A DNA stretch of 64,000 nt from Methylocaldum marinum (GCF_003584645.1 NZ_AP017928.1:894981-958980), one strand, 5' to 3'. Counted from the first letter of the stretch, positions 16,803 through 27,795 are shown. A program made the numbers and translations. Notes: a model not told the origin generated them from the letters alone.

Positions 16803-18341
16803 ATGACAGACATTCAGCTACCGTCCGATGACGATGCCGTCGACAAAACCAGGATCCTGCCCTCGTCCGCCGGAAGTCGTCAGGAGCCTCACTTGCATGG
16901 CGGGGGAAATGACGAGGACAGGACGCGGGTGACGGCACTCGCGGATAAAGAACCACCGGCGCAACGTCCCGTCGGAATTTCCGCGGCCGGCGATGCTGCC
17001 GATCCGACCCGCATGGGCACGACGACCGGCCGCATCCTGGCGGTGCCGGCCGAGGCCGGCGCGTCGTTGAAGCCTTTGCAGATCGGCGACGTTCTCAAGG
17101 ATCGATTCGTGCTGGAGCAGGTGCTGGGCGAGGGCGGGATGGGTGTGGTGTTCAAGGCGCTGGACCTTCGCAAGAAAGAAGCCAACGACAGGGATCCTTA
17201 TGTCGCCCTGAAAGTGCTGAACGAGGATTTTCAGCAAAATCCGGTTTCCCTCATCGCGCTTCAGCGCGAGACCAAGCGAGCGCAGACCCTTTCCCATCCG
17301 AACATCATCAATGTGTACGACTTCGACCGGGACGGCCGGAACGTCTTCATGTCGATGGAATATCTCGAGGGCCAGCCGCTGAACCGGCTGATCAGGGAGC
17401 TGCCGGAGGGAGGCATGCCATTCAAGAAGGCATGGCCGATCATCCAGGGCATGGCGGAGGCGCTGGCCCACGCCCACAAAAAGAACATCGTCCATTCGGA
17501 TTTCAAGCCGGGCAATGTCTTCATCGACAAAAACGGCGAGGTCAAGGTGCTCGATTTCGGGATCGCATGCGCTGCGGGCCGAGCGGACAAGAAGGGTGCC
17601 GAGGCGACGGTCTTCAATGCCCGCGACCTGGGCGCGCTGACGCCGGCCTATGCCAGTTACGAGATGCTCAAGGATGAGGAGCCGGACCCGCGCGACGATA
17701 TCTATGCCCTGGCCTGCGTGACCTACGAGCTCCTGGTGGGGAAACATCCGTACGCGAAAATTTCGGCGGATGTCGCGGTCGACCTTAAGTTGCAGCCCAA
17801 GCCGGCACCGGGTTTGAACGGCAAGCAATGGCGAGGTCTCAAAAGGGCGCTCGCCCTCAAACGCGACGACCGCACCCCGACGGCCGAGCAATTCATCGAC
17901 GATCTGCAGAAACGGTCCCCGCTGGTCTACGGTTCCTGGGCGGCGGCTGCGGCCGTGGTCATCGCCGTCGGCAGCAACGTTTACATGGGCTTGCGCAAGA
18001 TCGAGCCGCCGCCCAAGATCGTGCCGACCCTCACCGCCGAGCAGCAGGCGAAACTCATGGATTTGCTGGAACTCGCGGACATTCACTTCGAGGTCGGCTA
18101 TCTGACGGCGCCGACCGGCGCCAATGCGTTGTGGGCATACCGCGAAGCGCTCAAGATCGATCCCTATAACGAAAACGCCGCCAACGGCGTACAAAAAATC
18201 GCCGACACCCTCGAACTGGAAGCATGGAAATCATTCGAGCAAGGTGATCGGGTCGAGAGCCTGAAAAAAGTGCTCGACGGGCTGGAGGCGGTTCCGAATC
18301 ACGAGGGGCTTCTCAAGCTCAAGGGCAAACTTGAGCGTTGA
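16803..18341 (+). CDS. Membrane-anchored Ser/Thr protein kinase
   Basis: A 512-residue Hanks-type kinase. Residues 1-90 are a polar, probably disordered N-terminus. The kinase domain spans about 95-370: Gly loop GEGGMG 109-114, VALK with Lys137, catalytic loop HSDFKPGN 231-238 (HSD instead of HRD), and DFG 251-253. One transmembrane helix lies at about 375-396, followed by a small helical/TPR-like periplasmic domain (ALWAYREALKIDPYNENAANG). The missing Arg of HRD suggests activation without phosphorylation of the activation loop. No partner phosphatase lies next to it. Confidence 0.88.
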   Translation: MTDIQLPSDDDAVDKTRILPSSAGSRQEPHLHGGGNDEDRTRVTALADKEPPAQRPVGISAAGDAADPTRMGTTTGRILAVPAEAGASLKPLQIGDVLKDRFVLEQVLGEGGMGVVFKALDLRKKEANDRDPYVALKVLNEDFQQNPVSLIALQRETKRAQTLSHPNIINVYDFDRDGRNVFMSMEYLEGQPLNRLIRELPEGGMPFKKAWPIIQGMAEALAHAHKKNIVHSDFKPGNVFIDKNGEVKVLDFGIACAAGRADKKGAEATVFNARDLGALTPAYASYEMLKDEEPDPRDDIYALACVTYELLVGKHPYAKISADVAVDLKLQPKPAPGLNGKQWRGLKRALALKRDDRTPTAEQFIDDLQKRSPLVYGSWAAAAAVVIAVGSNVYMGLRKIEPPPKIVPTLTAEQQAKLMDLLELADIHFEVGYLTAPTGANALWAYREALKIDPYNENAANGVQKIADTLELEAWKSFEQGDRVESLKKVLDGLEAVPNHEGLLKLKGKLER

Positions 18342-19654
<1,313 letters not shown>

Positions 19655-19981
19655 TACGGGGGCACGGTCTTAGGTCGGCAATCCCTTGCCGGCGCACCCA
19701 TCTCGGCGGCTGTACGGTGCTCCGGGATTGGTGAATATTACCTTGCCCGCGGGGGCAAAGTGTGACAGAAAAGGCGCAGGCCAGCGGAGTCGTGAAGCGT
19801 ACAAGAGGACCGGCTATCGCGAAGATGTTTCGAGCGAAGAACCATAGGCGCCGAAACGCGCCGGCCCGGGAAAAACAACAAGGGGACTTATGCATTTTGT
19901 GCCTTCTTCCTTTTGATCGAAGGCACCGGGAACCCTTTTTCGTAAGTCCTGAATAATACCGAAACTCGAGGGGGTGGAATC
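19655..19981. repeat. Intergenic with dispersed repeats
   Basis: The left part continues a palindromic unit (GTCGGCAATCCCTTGCCGGC). At about 19878-19951 a GGGGACTTATGCA ... CGTAAGTCC inverted pair resembles a degenerate copy of the MITE at 51293-51436. No gene is seen. Confidence 0.5.
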
Positions 19982-21052
19982 ATGCTGAAATCGATCGATA
20001 TTTTGATCGGACTTTCCGTGGTCATGCTGATCGTCAGTATGGCGGTGACGCTGGTGACTCAAGCGCTGCTGTCGCTCCGCCAGAGTCGCGGACGGCACCT
20101 GCTAGGCGGACTCGTGGACCTGCTCCAGCAGCTTGATCCGGGCGTGGAACGGCACTTCGCCGAGGAAATCGCAAAAATGATTCTTCGAAGTCCGATTCTA
20201 AGCGGGGGCAAGCTATTCGGTGTGGTCCGGTACGGCGAAGTGATTCACCGCGAGGAACTGACCAAAATGCTGCTCGACCTGGCTGCGCGAGACCCGGCCG
20301 CCGGGCAGATGAACGAGCTGCAACAGACGGCGCTTAAGGTCTTGAAGAGAGTAATGGCGAATAACGGCATAACGGATCCGGACGGGATCCTGAAGAAGAT
20401 TCACATGGTGGCGCTGCAACTGGAAAGATCCAATCCGGAACTGGCCAACGACGTCCGCGAAAACGTCGCCCTGTTGCAGGAAGCCGCCAGCGAGTTTCTG
20501 GCAAAAGTCAATCTGCGGTTCGATTCCATCATCGATCGCGTGAGCGAACGTTTTACCTTCAGCGCTCGGGTTTGGACCTTCATCAGCGCAACGCTGGTGG
20601 CGGTTGTGCTGCAGTTGGATACGGTCGCCCTGGTCAACCGATTCGCCATGGATGACGCCATGCGGGCTGCGTTCGTCGAAGAAGCGGTGAGGCTGGCGCG
20701 AGAACAAGAGCGGGAACAGCAGCCGGCGCCAATGCCGGTGCACGCCGTTTCGGCATCGGCCGAGGCGAAGCAGATCGAGGCGAAACAAACCGAAAAACAA
20801 TACTTGACCTTCCTGGCCAAGCAAGGCGTGATTTTGCCTCCTTCCTCCTTCAAACACTGGTACGACAACTGGCAAAACGTGAACCTTCCGGGGTTGATTA
20901 TCTCCATCCTGTTGCTGAGTCTAGGCGCTCCTTTTTGGTACAGCGCTCTGAACAGGTTATTGCAGCTGCGTTCGGTCCTCGCCCGAAAGGACGATCTCCA
21001 ACGCCTCATGAGGAACACCACGCAATCTTCGGGCGATGTTCGCGAGCGTTAA
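19982..21052 (+). CDS. Hypothetical membrane protein
   Basis: A 356-residue protein with an N-terminal transmembrane helix (LIGLSVVMLIVSMAVTLVTQ), a long soluble helical region, a central hydrophobic segment (VWTFISATLVAVVLQLDTVALV) and a C-terminal one (LIISILLLSLGAPFWYSAL). The GVVRYGEVIHREELTKMLLDL segment is soluble. A GAGGGGGTGG site precedes the ATG. The layout suggests an inner-membrane protein with a large cytoplasmic domain. I do not recognise the family. Confidence 0.65.
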   Translation: MLKSIDILIGLSVVMLIVSMAVTLVTQALLSLRQSRGRHLLGGLVDLLQQLDPGVERHFAEEIAKMILRSPILSGGKLFGVVRYGEVIHREELTKMLLDLAARDPAAGQMNELQQTALKVLKRVMANNGITDPDGILKKIHMVALQLERSNPELANDVRENVALLQEAASEFLAKVNLRFDSIIDRVSERFTFSARVWTFISATLVAVVLQLDTVALVNRFAMDDAMRAAFVEEAVRLAREQEREQQPAPMPVHAVSASAEAKQIEAKQTEKQYLTFLAKQGVILPPSSFKHWYDNWQNVNLPGLIISILLLSLGAPFWYSALNRLLQLRSVLARKDDLQRLMRNTTQSSGDVRER

Positions 21053-21345
21053 TTCGGCGCGAGCGGCGATATCCGTCGGGATAAGAGTCTTTGAACCGGG
21101 CCTACGGCGGTCCACCAAAGAGAGGGATGAGGCGTGAAAGAGGGAGATCCACGCTCCCGCTTTCCCGCGGGTTTTCGGCCGGGTACAGCTGCCGCAGCGG
21201 CAGCTTGAACGCGCCGTTTCCCACAATCACAAGCAGTCGGCTTTGAAGCCTATCCCCGAGCTATGCGTGCTGCCTGTGTCGACCCGGTTCCACGGCCTGC
21301 CGAGAGAGATTAATTCCCAATGCCTTTCAATACCGAATGGAACTC

Positions 21346-22008
21346 CTAGAAGATGGGCAACGGACGCCTGATATGGATCGTGTGTTGATCGGCAGAAAGA
21401 TAGCCGCGCCCCATCAGATCCTTCATGGCCTTGCTGACCATTTCTCGCGAGCACCCGATCCTATTAGCCAGGTCCTGCAGGCTGGGCCGCTCGGTGATCA
21501 CCAATTCTCCGTCCCGTTCGATCGCCAGATTATTCAGGACCTTGGCGAGCCGGCCGTACACATCGGATAAAGCGAGTCCGCGCACGCTGTCGGTCAGAAT
21601 TCGGATCCGCTTGCTGAGACTTCGGATTATGCTTAAAACGGCATCCGGGTGCTTCTCCAGCCACTTCCGAAACGCTGTCCGCGAAATCATGCAGCACCTC
21701 GTCGGCTCCAGCGTCATGACGGAAGCGGAGCGTAGGGCGTCGTCAAGCAATGACAGTTCACCGAAGAAGGACCCCGCCTCCTGAATCGAGAGCGTGAATA
21801 TTCGTCCGCTCTCGCTGGTCAGATACACCTGTACCTTGCCGGAGAGAACGACGAATAGCGGACCGGCGTCGTCGCCTTCATTAATGATTACCACGTTCTT
21901 ACGGTAAGCTCTTGTCGTGGCTGTGGTCGCGAGTTCCTCGAGCGTGGCTTCGCTGATTTCGGCAAAGTAGGGAACTGTTCTGAATTGTTTCAACAGCTCA
22001 TCGGACAT
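21346..22008 (-). CDS. Crp/Fnr-family transcriptional regulator
   Basis: A 220-residue regulator. The cyclic-nucleotide-binding fold spans about residues 10-125 (VVIINEGDDAGPLFVVLSGK, GSFFGELSLLDDALRSASV). It ends in a winged helix with recognition region DLANRIGCSREMVSKAMKDL. The cysteine cluster of FNR is absent from the N-terminus, and GELSLLDDALRSAS keeps the phosphate-cassette pattern of cAMP-type binders. Target genes are not evident. The neighbours are a membrane protein and an IS, and 21053-21345 between them shows no gene. Confidence 0.88.
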   Translation of the reverse strand: MSDELLKQFRTVPYFAEISEATLEELATTATTRAYRKNVVIINEGDDAGPLFVVLSGKVQVYLTSESGRIFTLSIQEAGSFFGELSLLDDALRSASVMTLEPTRCCMISRTAFRKWLEKHPDAVLSIIRSLSKRIRILTDSVRGLALSDVYGRLAKVLNNLAIERDGELVITERPSLQDLANRIGCSREMVSKAMKDLMGRGYLSADQHTIHIRRPLPIF

Positions 22009-22179
22009 AACGGCATGAGCCTCGGCTCTGGGATAAAGTTCTATTACTTAAGGCAATGGCATAGTGCGTATCGCGACCATTGGGTGATGTTCGTTGACCT
22101 GAACGTTACCGTGCCGGATTGCAGCCGGAATTTCTGTTAATTTTTCCCAAATTCGGTACGACAAATGTCCGGTGTCTGG

Positions 22180-22290
22180 AAAGGATTGCCGACCGAGCAC
22201 CCGTAGGTCGGAAATCCTTTCCAGACACCGGACTCCAATCGAGCGTCCTCGTCGGCAAGGGCTTGCCGACCTACGACCGTGCACCCCGTA
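22180..22290. repeat. Dispersed palindromic units beside IS110
   Basis: GTCTGGAAAGGATTGCCGACC, CCGTAGGTCGGAAATCC and GTCGGCAAGGGCTTGCCGAC are members of the 85-bp repeat family. The IS110 element is inserted at the edge of this unit. Confidence 0.65.
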
Positions 22291-22298
22291 GATACTGT

Positions 22299-23379
22299 CT
22301 TCAGAATCACGATGCAAGCGCAAAATTGGGATTGAACGGTTGACCGGATTTAAGGACGCCGTAGGCGAGGACGAGGAGCTTGCGCATGGCGGCGCCCACG
22401 ATGAGTTTGCCGTTCTTGCCTTGGGCTTTAAGGCGCTCGCAGAAGGTGCGGATCAGTGGGTTATGGCGCCGGGCGACGATGGCCGGCATGTAAAGGGCTT
22501 TGCGGAGCAAGGCATCGCCGGTTTTGGATAGACGGGTGTGGCCTTTCCATTTTCCGGACTGGTGCTCTTTGGGCGAGAGGCCGGCAAAGGCGGCGACACT
22601 GCGCGCGTTTTCGAAGCGGTGAACGTCGCCCAGGGCGGCCAGCAGCACCGGGATCGTGGCATTGCCCAAGCCGGGAATGGTGTCGAGCAGGTCACGCCGT
22701 TGGCGGAGGTCCGGATCGTGGTCGATGTGCTCCCGGATGCGTGTTTGGGTCGCGGCGATCTCGGCGTCGAGGGTGGCGAGCACGGCTTCGATGGAGGGGC
22801 GTACGGTGGGGTCGGCCCCGTCCAGGCGGTTGCGTTCCATCTGCCGCATCTCGAGGAGGCTCTCGAGCCGACGGACCAGCGCTTGTAATTGGCGCACGGC
22901 CAGCGGAGGCGGCTGCCAGAGCAGAGGTCTTTGGCTATGACAGAAGCGGGCGATGAGCTTGGCATCGGTCTTGTCGGTCTTGGTGCGGCTCAGTTCGGCT
23001 TTGCCGAAGGCGTGGATTTGGGCGGGGTTGACCACGCTGACGGCGAGGCCGTGGTCGACCAGGAACAGGGCCAAGCCCTCACCATAGCGGCCGGTGGCCT
23101 CCAGACACACGTGGGGCGCTGGGAAGGCCTGCAGCCAGGCCAGGAACGCCTTAAACCCTTCGGGCGTATTCTGGAAGACCTTGGTTTTGTACTTGCCGTT
23201 GCGGAGTGCGGCGGCGTCGAACTTGGCTTTGGCGATGTCGATACCGATGGGGGTGAACGTCATGAAGTCTCCTTGGGGTTCGTTCGGGAACGATGAAGGG
23301 GCCGATCGCTCGGAACCGCTCCTGCCGGGTTCAGCCTTATCCATCCAGGGTTCTGCCCAAGGCAGCCCTACGATACTGT
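22299..23379 (-). mobile_element. IS110-family element 2
   Basis: GATACTGT (the reverse complement of ACAGTATC) occurs at 22291-22298 and 23372-23379 on either side of the transposase gene. Read on the minus strand, the downstream flank is CTACGGGGTGCACGGTCGTA followed by GGTCGGCAA, matching the flank of element 1. Different transposase sequence but the same target and direct repeat. Confidence 0.65.
22307..23263 (-). CDS. IS110-family transposase
   Basis: A 318-residue IS110 recombinase beginning MTFTPIGIDIAKAKFDAA after a CCAAGGAGACTTC ribosome-binding site. The DEDD domain shows CLEATGRYGEGL and RTKTDKTDAKLIARFC. The C-terminal domain shows TIPGLGNATIPVLLA and VAAFAGLSPKEHQSGKW. It is clearly related to, but much diverged from, the transposase at 18673. 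It is full length, and the 42-codon upstream extension lacks coding character. Confidence 0.9.
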   Translation of the reverse strand: MTFTPIGIDIAKAKFDAAALRNGKYKTKVFQNTPEGFKAFLAWLQAFPAPHVCLEATGRYGEGLALFLVDHGLAVSVVNPAQIHAFGKAELSRTKTDKTDAKLIARFCHSQRPLLWQPPPLAVRQLQALVRRLESLLEMRQMERNRLDGADPTVRPSIEAVLATLDAEIAATQTRIREHIDHDPDLRQRRDLLDTIPGLGNATIPVLLAALGDVHRFENARSVAAFAGLSPKEHQSGKWKGHTRLSKTGDALLRKALYMPAIVARRHNPLIRTFCERLKAQGKNGKLIVGAAMRKLLVLAYGVLKSGQPFNPNFALAS

Positions 23380-23817
23380 TCGAACTCAATGGCGAGGAAG
23401 GGACGCTGGGGGACGATCTACGGCGCGGGCTTCAGGCCCAAGGTCGGCAACGTCTTGCCCAGCGTCTGGGTCCGATGATCAGTCGGAGATTCTGCCTCTT
23501 GTGGAACGCAGAATCGAGATATAAGGTCGGCAAGCCCTTGCCGACGCAGACGCTCGATCGGGCCGTGACGTCGGGAAGGGCGGCTTCGGCGCTCCCGGAG
23601 AAACCGCTCACAGATCGAATCGGAAAGGCTTCACTTTCCGTTTCGTCACGCCTTCAACCCCGTGTCTTACGGTCGCCCATTGACATCAACGCCGACATGC
23701 CGGCCGTGGATTCGCCCGGTTGTTCGGGCTGTCTGCTTCCACAATCGCGCACTTGGTTTCATCAACGGGCACTTGAAAATCAAACAATTCGAATCCCTTC
23801 GGCGGGGAGCACGAACG
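23380..23817. other. Intergenic with repeat fragments
   Basis: Contains a partial 85-bp-family unit (GGTCGGCAAGCCCTTGCCGACGCAGACG at about 23524) and otherwise no recognisable gene. The last 8 bases before the IS66 (23818-23825, GTCTTTCC) are its target duplication. Confidence 0.5.
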
Positions 23818-23886
23818 GTCTTTCCGTAAGCGTCCGCTGGAGGACAGTCTTTTCCTGATGCCGCCGAACAGTTAACCGTCAGGACC

Positions 23887-25449
23887 TTATACGTTGGCTG
23901 GTTTCCAGTTGTGGGGTAGCAGGCTGTCGATCTCCCTCTGCTTGGTGGTGGGTAAACGGGTCAGGACGTCTTTCAGGTAGGCCTCTGGGTTGAGGTCGAG
24001 TTCCTTGCAGGTTTGGATGAGGCTGAACACCGTGGCGGCGACCTGGCCGCCCTTGGGCGAGCCGAGGAACAGCCAGTTCTTGCGGCCGATGGTGAGGGGG
24101 CGGATCGCCCGCTCACTGCGGTTGTTGTCGATCTCCAGGCGACCGTCTTCGGTATAGCGCTCCAGCGCCGGCCAGTTCTTGAGGGCATAGCCGATGGCCT
24201 GGGCAGTGGGGGTCTTGGGCGCCAGCTGGCGCAGCCGGTCTTCGAGCCAGGCCTTGAACTCGGCCAGGATCGGCCGCGCCTGTTCCTGCCGTAGCTTTCG
24301 GGTGCCTTCGGCGTCGAGTTGCTGTTCCTTGGCCTCCCGTTCGATGGCGTAGAGCCGGCCGATGTACTCCAAGGCCTCATGGGCGCTGATGCGCTTGCCG
24401 TTCTCGGTCTGTCGGGCAATCTCGAAGAACTTGCGGCGCGCATGCGCCCAGCACGCCACTTCCAGGACCTTGCCTGCGGCGAAGATCTGGTCGTAACCGG
24501 CATAGGCGTCCGCCTGCAGGTAGCCGCTGTAGCCTTCCAGTTTGGCCTTGGGATGCTTGCCCGCCCGGGTTTCGGTGTGGTCATAGACGACGATGGGCGG
24601 CGAGTGGCCGGCGTATACCCAAAACCGGGTTTCCCGCGTCTTGCCGCGGTCCTGCACCGCCACAGTGGTGTCGTCCGAGAAGATCACCGGCTGTTGCTTG
24701 AGCAACGCCAGCATCCGCTCGACCAAGGGCTGCAGCTGCCAGCCGCTCTGGATGACCCAGTCGCACAACGTGGTGCGGGCAATGGGGACACCCTGGTGGG
24801 CAAAGATTTGCTCGATGCGGTACAGCGGCAGGTGATAGCCGTATTTAGCCATCAGCAGATGTGCCAGAAGACCCGGCAGAGGGATGCCCTGCTCGATGAT
24901 TTGCGGCGGGGCCGGTACCGTGGTCAACTGCCCTTGGCACTTCGCGCAGGCGCACTTTTCCCGCCGCGTTTCCACGACCTTCAGTTGCGCCGGGACGTAA
25001 TCCAAGCGTTCGGAGCTTTCGTAGCCGATCACCGGCCGTTCCTCACCGCAGGCAGGACACTGCCGGTCTTGTGCCGACAACGGCAATACCACGATCTCTC
25101 GCGGCAGATGCGCCGGCAGTGCGGTGCGCTTCGGTTGATTCTTGGCGGGCGATTGCACCACCACCGTCTTGAACGCCACCGGACTGGCGACGGGGGCGTC
25201 CTCGGGCACCTCATCCCACAGCGGCAGTTGGTCGATGTCGGGGAGGGTCGCCAGTCGCTCGGAACGGGCGCCGAACAGCAGCTTCTTCAGCTGCGCTAGG
25301 TCGAATTCCAGCCGTTCGATGCGCGCCTCGCGCTGGGCCAGGGTGGCCTTTAGAGTACGATTTTCTTCGGCGAGAGCGGCGGCATTCATGGCTGCCATTA
25401 TACCCGGTGGACCACCCGAAAGCCCAGCTCTGATGCGGGTTTTAGGCAC
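23887..25449 (-). CDS. tnpC: IS66 transposase TnpC
   Basis: A 520-residue transposase. The N-terminal leucine-zipper-like part (AALAEENRTLKATLAQREAR) precedes an HTH and a zinc-finger region (DRQCPACGEERPV and CACAKCQ), followed by the DDE domain (VIFSDDTTVAVQD, YSGYLQADAYAGYDQIF, and IDNNRSERAIRPLTIGRKN with the catalytic Glu). The likely native start is MAAMNAAALAE, 17 codons in. Intact. Confidence 0.93.
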   Translation of the reverse strand: MPKTRIRAGLSGGPPGIMAAMNAAALAEENRTLKATLAQREARIERLEFDLAQLKKLLFGARSERLATLPDIDQLPLWDEVPEDAPVASPVAFKTVVVQSPAKNQPKRTALPAHLPREIVVLPLSAQDRQCPACGEERPVIGYESSERLDYVPAQLKVVETRREKCACAKCQGQLTTVPAPPQIIEQGIPLPGLLAHLLMAKYGYHLPLYRIEQIFAHQGVPIARTTLCDWVIQSGWQLQPLVERMLALLKQQPVIFSDDTTVAVQDRGKTRETRFWVYAGHSPPIVVYDHTETRAGKHPKAKLEGYSGYLQADAYAGYDQIFAAGKVLEVACWAHARRKFFEIARQTENGKRISAHEALEYIGRLYAIEREAKEQQLDAEGTRKLRQEQARPILAEFKAWLEDRLRQLAPKTPTAQAIGYALKNWPALERYTEDGRLEIDNNRSERAIRPLTIGRKNWLFLGSPKGGQVAATVFSLIQTCKELDLNPEAYLKDVLTRLPTTKQREIDSLLPHNWKPANV

Positions 25450-25456
25450 TTTCGAC

Positions 25457-25798
25457 TCAGCCGACCCGACCCGCGCGAACCGCGCGGAAACGGGCCACCG
25501 TCAGGTCCACGCCTTCCAGCAACAGCAGCAGGTCCGAGCGCGAAATCGTCCCCTGAACCGGCTTGCGGAAGCGGCCTTTCTCCAGCCGCTTGTAGGCCAG
25601 CCAGAAACCGTGACGATCCCACCACAACAGCTTCACCTTGTCCCGGCCCCGGTTGAAAAACACGAACACCGCACCCGATAACGGCGAATGCCCCAGACTG
25701 CTCTCCACCGCCAGCGCCAAACCATCGATGGACTTGCGCAAATCGACCGGCTCGGCCACCACATACACCGCCGCCGCACTCAGAATCGTCGCCAGCAT
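25457..25798 (-). CDS. tnpB: IS66 accessory protein TnpB
   Basis: 113 residues starting MLATILSAAAVYVVAEPVDL, with the family core RKSIDGLALAVESSLG and DKVKLLWWDRHGFWLAYKRL. TnpB is required for IS66 transposition. Its start overlaps the tnpA stop by one base (TGATG), so translation is coupled. Confidence 0.93.
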   Translation of the reverse strand: MLATILSAAAVYVVAEPVDLRKSIDGLALAVESSLGHSPLSGAVFVFFNRGRDKVKLLWWDRHGFWLAYKRLEKGRFRKPVQGTISRSDLLLLLEGVDLTVARFRAVRAGRVG

Positions 25799-26100
25799 CA
25801 CGAGACCAATGCGGCCACCACCTGCTTCAACAACCCGGCATCGAACCCCGGTTTCACCTCGATGCGAACCCCGCCCACCGACAACCACAGACCACCGACT
25901 GCTGTCTCACCGCCATCTACCCGCATCAACGTCAGTGGCGCCACCACCGCTGGCTGCGCTACGCGTCGACGCCAGTAGATGAACGCCGCATAGCTGACCG
26001 CCTCGCGCGCACACCAAGCGCGCACCGACAACCCACTCCCTGCCTGTTGCTCCAGCAGGACCCGCCAATGCATCTCTCGTTCTTGTTTCGTCATCGCCAT
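25798..26100 (-). CDS. tnpA: IS66 accessory protein TnpA
   Basis: 100 residues with an HTH-like N-terminus (QEREMHWRVLLEQQAGSGLS, VRAWCAREAVSYAAFIYWRRR), the usual opening of IS66 TnpA. It is the first gene of the element, behind a GAGGAGGAGATGGCG site. Identical to the copy at 36777-37079. Confidence 0.9.
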   Translation of the reverse strand: MAMTKQEREMHWRVLLEQQAGSGLSVRAWCAREAVSYAAFIYWRRRVAQPAVVAPLTLMRVDGGETAVGGLWLSVGGVRIEVKPGFDAGLLKQVVAALVS

Positions 26101-26207
26101 CTCCTCCTCTTCGGGAATATGGCGATACTGTGACTCAGGCGCTAATCGGTGGGAATTATGCGGACAGCCGGACGCTTACGTCTTTCCAAGCCACGATCCA
26201 AACCACT

Positions 26208-27362
26208 ATGAGTGAATATCAATACTACGAATTCCTAGCCATCGACCGGCCGCTGTCCCAGGCACAAATGGCCGAGTTGCGTGCCCGGTCGACGCGGGCA
26301 ACGATCACGCCGACCTCGTTTGTCAACGAGTACCACTGGGGCGACCTTAAGGGCGATCCGACGGATTGGATGCGGCGTTATTTCGACGCCTTCGTATACG
26401 TGGCCAATTGGGGTAGTTGCCGATTCGCCCTGAGGGTGCCGCGCTCGGTGTTCACCGAGAGCGAACTCGCCGGTTTTGAAACCGAGGCCTCCCTCAAGAT
26501 CGACCGGTCTTCCGATCACTGGATCATCGAGTGGGCCTTGAACGAAGGCGATGATTACGACCGCTTCGCATGCGAAAGCGGAAGCGGCTGGATGGGGCGT
26601 CTGGCGCCGTTGCGCGACGAATTGCTCCGCGGCGACCACCGAGCGCTGTATCTCGGCTGGCTTGCCGGAGTCACCTCGGGCGAAGTCGACGAGGCGAGTC
26701 TCGAACCGGCACCGCCACCGGGGTTATCGAGACTTACCGGCGCCCAGCAGTCTTTGGTCGAATTTCTCGAGATCGGCCCCGATCTGCTCACGGCCGCGGC
26801 ATCGGCAGACTCGGAGGTGAGCGCTGCGGCAGTCGATTTCGACCGCGAGATGGACGCATGGCTGGCCGGACTGTCCGCGGAGGAGGCTCGTTCGATCCTG
26901 AAGCAGTTGCTTCAGGGAAAATCGCAGCGGGCGGAACGGCAGCTCAAGGCACGCTTTTATGCCTGGCAGAGGGAGCGCGCCCCGTGTGCCGCGACATCCG
27001 GGAAACGCCGCGCCGTTGCGGAATTGCAGGAGCTGGCAAACGGAGCAGAGGCAGAACGGCTAAAACGGGAAGAGGAAGAACTCGCCCGATTGAAAGCGGA
27101 ACAGCGCCCGCGGCGGGAAGCCTACCTGGCCACCCTCGCCGCCGACTTCGACCGTTGCTGGCAAGGCATCGATGAGAAGGCGGAACGCGGCGTTGCGTCG
27201 TCCTACGAGGAAGCGACCCGCGCCCTGGTCGATCTGGCGGAGGCGTATGTGCTCCACGCAAACCGGGGCGAATTCGACGCACGTCTGAACGGCTTCATGG
27301 CGCGCCACGGAAAACGCACGGCACTGGTGCGCCGGCTGAAACAAGCCGGATTGTGGCGGTGA
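26208..27362 (+). CDS. Conserved hypothetical protein
   Basis: A 384-residue protein starting MSEYQYYEFLAIDRPLSQAQ. The first half has a mixed fold with MAELRARSTRATITPTSFVNEYHWGDLKG and DWMRRYFDAFVYVANWG. The second half (about 260-350) is a charged coiled coil (AEAERLKREEEELARLKAEQ). I recall this family as frequently encoded next to SWIM zinc-finger proteins, but none is present here. The IS66 insertion lies 28 bases upstream and probably removed the native promoter. Confidence 0.7.
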   Translation: MSEYQYYEFLAIDRPLSQAQMAELRARSTRATITPTSFVNEYHWGDLKGDPTDWMRRYFDAFVYVANWGSCRFALRVPRSVFTESELAGFETEASLKIDRSSDHWIIEWALNEGDDYDRFACESGSGWMGRLAPLRDELLRGDHRALYLGWLAGVTSGEVDEASLEPAPPPGLSRLTGAQQSLVEFLEIGPDLLTAAASADSEVSAAAVDFDREMDAWLAGLSAEEARSILKQLLQGKSQRAERQLKARFYAWQRERAPCAATSGKRRAVAELQELANGAEAERLKREEEELARLKAEQRPRREAYLATLAADFDRCWQGIDEKAERGVASSYEEATRALVDLAEAYVLHANRGEFDARLNGFMARHGKRTALVRRLKQAGLWR

Positions 27363-27385
27363 GGAACGACCGATCAAACCGGTTT

Positions 27386-27784
27386 TTAGCCTTGGTCTAC
27401 CCAAAGCCCCACGAAATCGAAGGACAGTTGTTTGTGGCGGCGAATGGTCAGCAGGTAAACAGCTTCGTCGATAATCGCGTAGAGGAGCAAATAGTCCTCC
27501 ATCACATACTCACGGAGGTCGGTGTTTTCGCCGAGGCGGGCCAATTGCGCCTGCAGCTTTTCCAGCTTTGAGAGGGCCTCGACCGATTCCGGGCGGCGAG
27601 CCAGGAATGGGCGTCCTATTGTCGGGAATCGCTCCAAATTGGGAATAACCCTCTGGCCGAGTTCGTCTAGGAGACGGTCGTAGTCTTGAGGAAAATCGAT
27701 TTCGGACCAGAACGCCTCGATAGATTCGAGATTGAACTGGAAGTTTTTGGTGAACTTTACGGTCGTGCGCCGGGTGCTCATCAC
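27386..27784 (-). CDS. RelE/ParE-family toxin
   Basis: A 132-residue toxin-like protein. It has VKFTKNFQFNLESIEAFW at the N-terminus and a C-terminal strand pair DYLLLYAIIDEAVYLLTIRRHKQ, the usual RelE/ParE core ending in an Arg-His-rich strand. Proteins of this fold are ribosome-dependent mRNA nucleases or gyrase poisons; which applies cannot be told. It follows its antitoxin by 11 bases on the same strand, the classic type II order. Confidence 0.85.
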   Translation of the reverse strand: MMSTRRTTVKFTKNFQFNLESIEAFWSEIDFPQDYDRLLDELGQRVIPNLERFPTIGRPFLARRPESVEALSKLEKLQAQLARLGENTDLREYVMEDYLLLYAIIDEAVYLLTIRRHKQLSFDFVGLWVDQG

Positions 27785-27795
27785 CGGGCGCGCTA

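Larger units (their letters stand above)
23826..26179 (-). mobile_element. IS66-family element, copy 1
   Basis: 2354 bp with terminal inverted repeats starting GTAAGCGTCCG on both ends. The 8-bp target duplication GTCTTTCC (23818-23825 and 26180-26187) matches the IS66 norm. It carries tnpA, tnpB and tnpC on the minus strand. It landed just upstream of the gene starting at 26208. It is nearly identical to copy 2 (34805-37158), with only a handful of base differences noticed. Confidence 0.95.
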
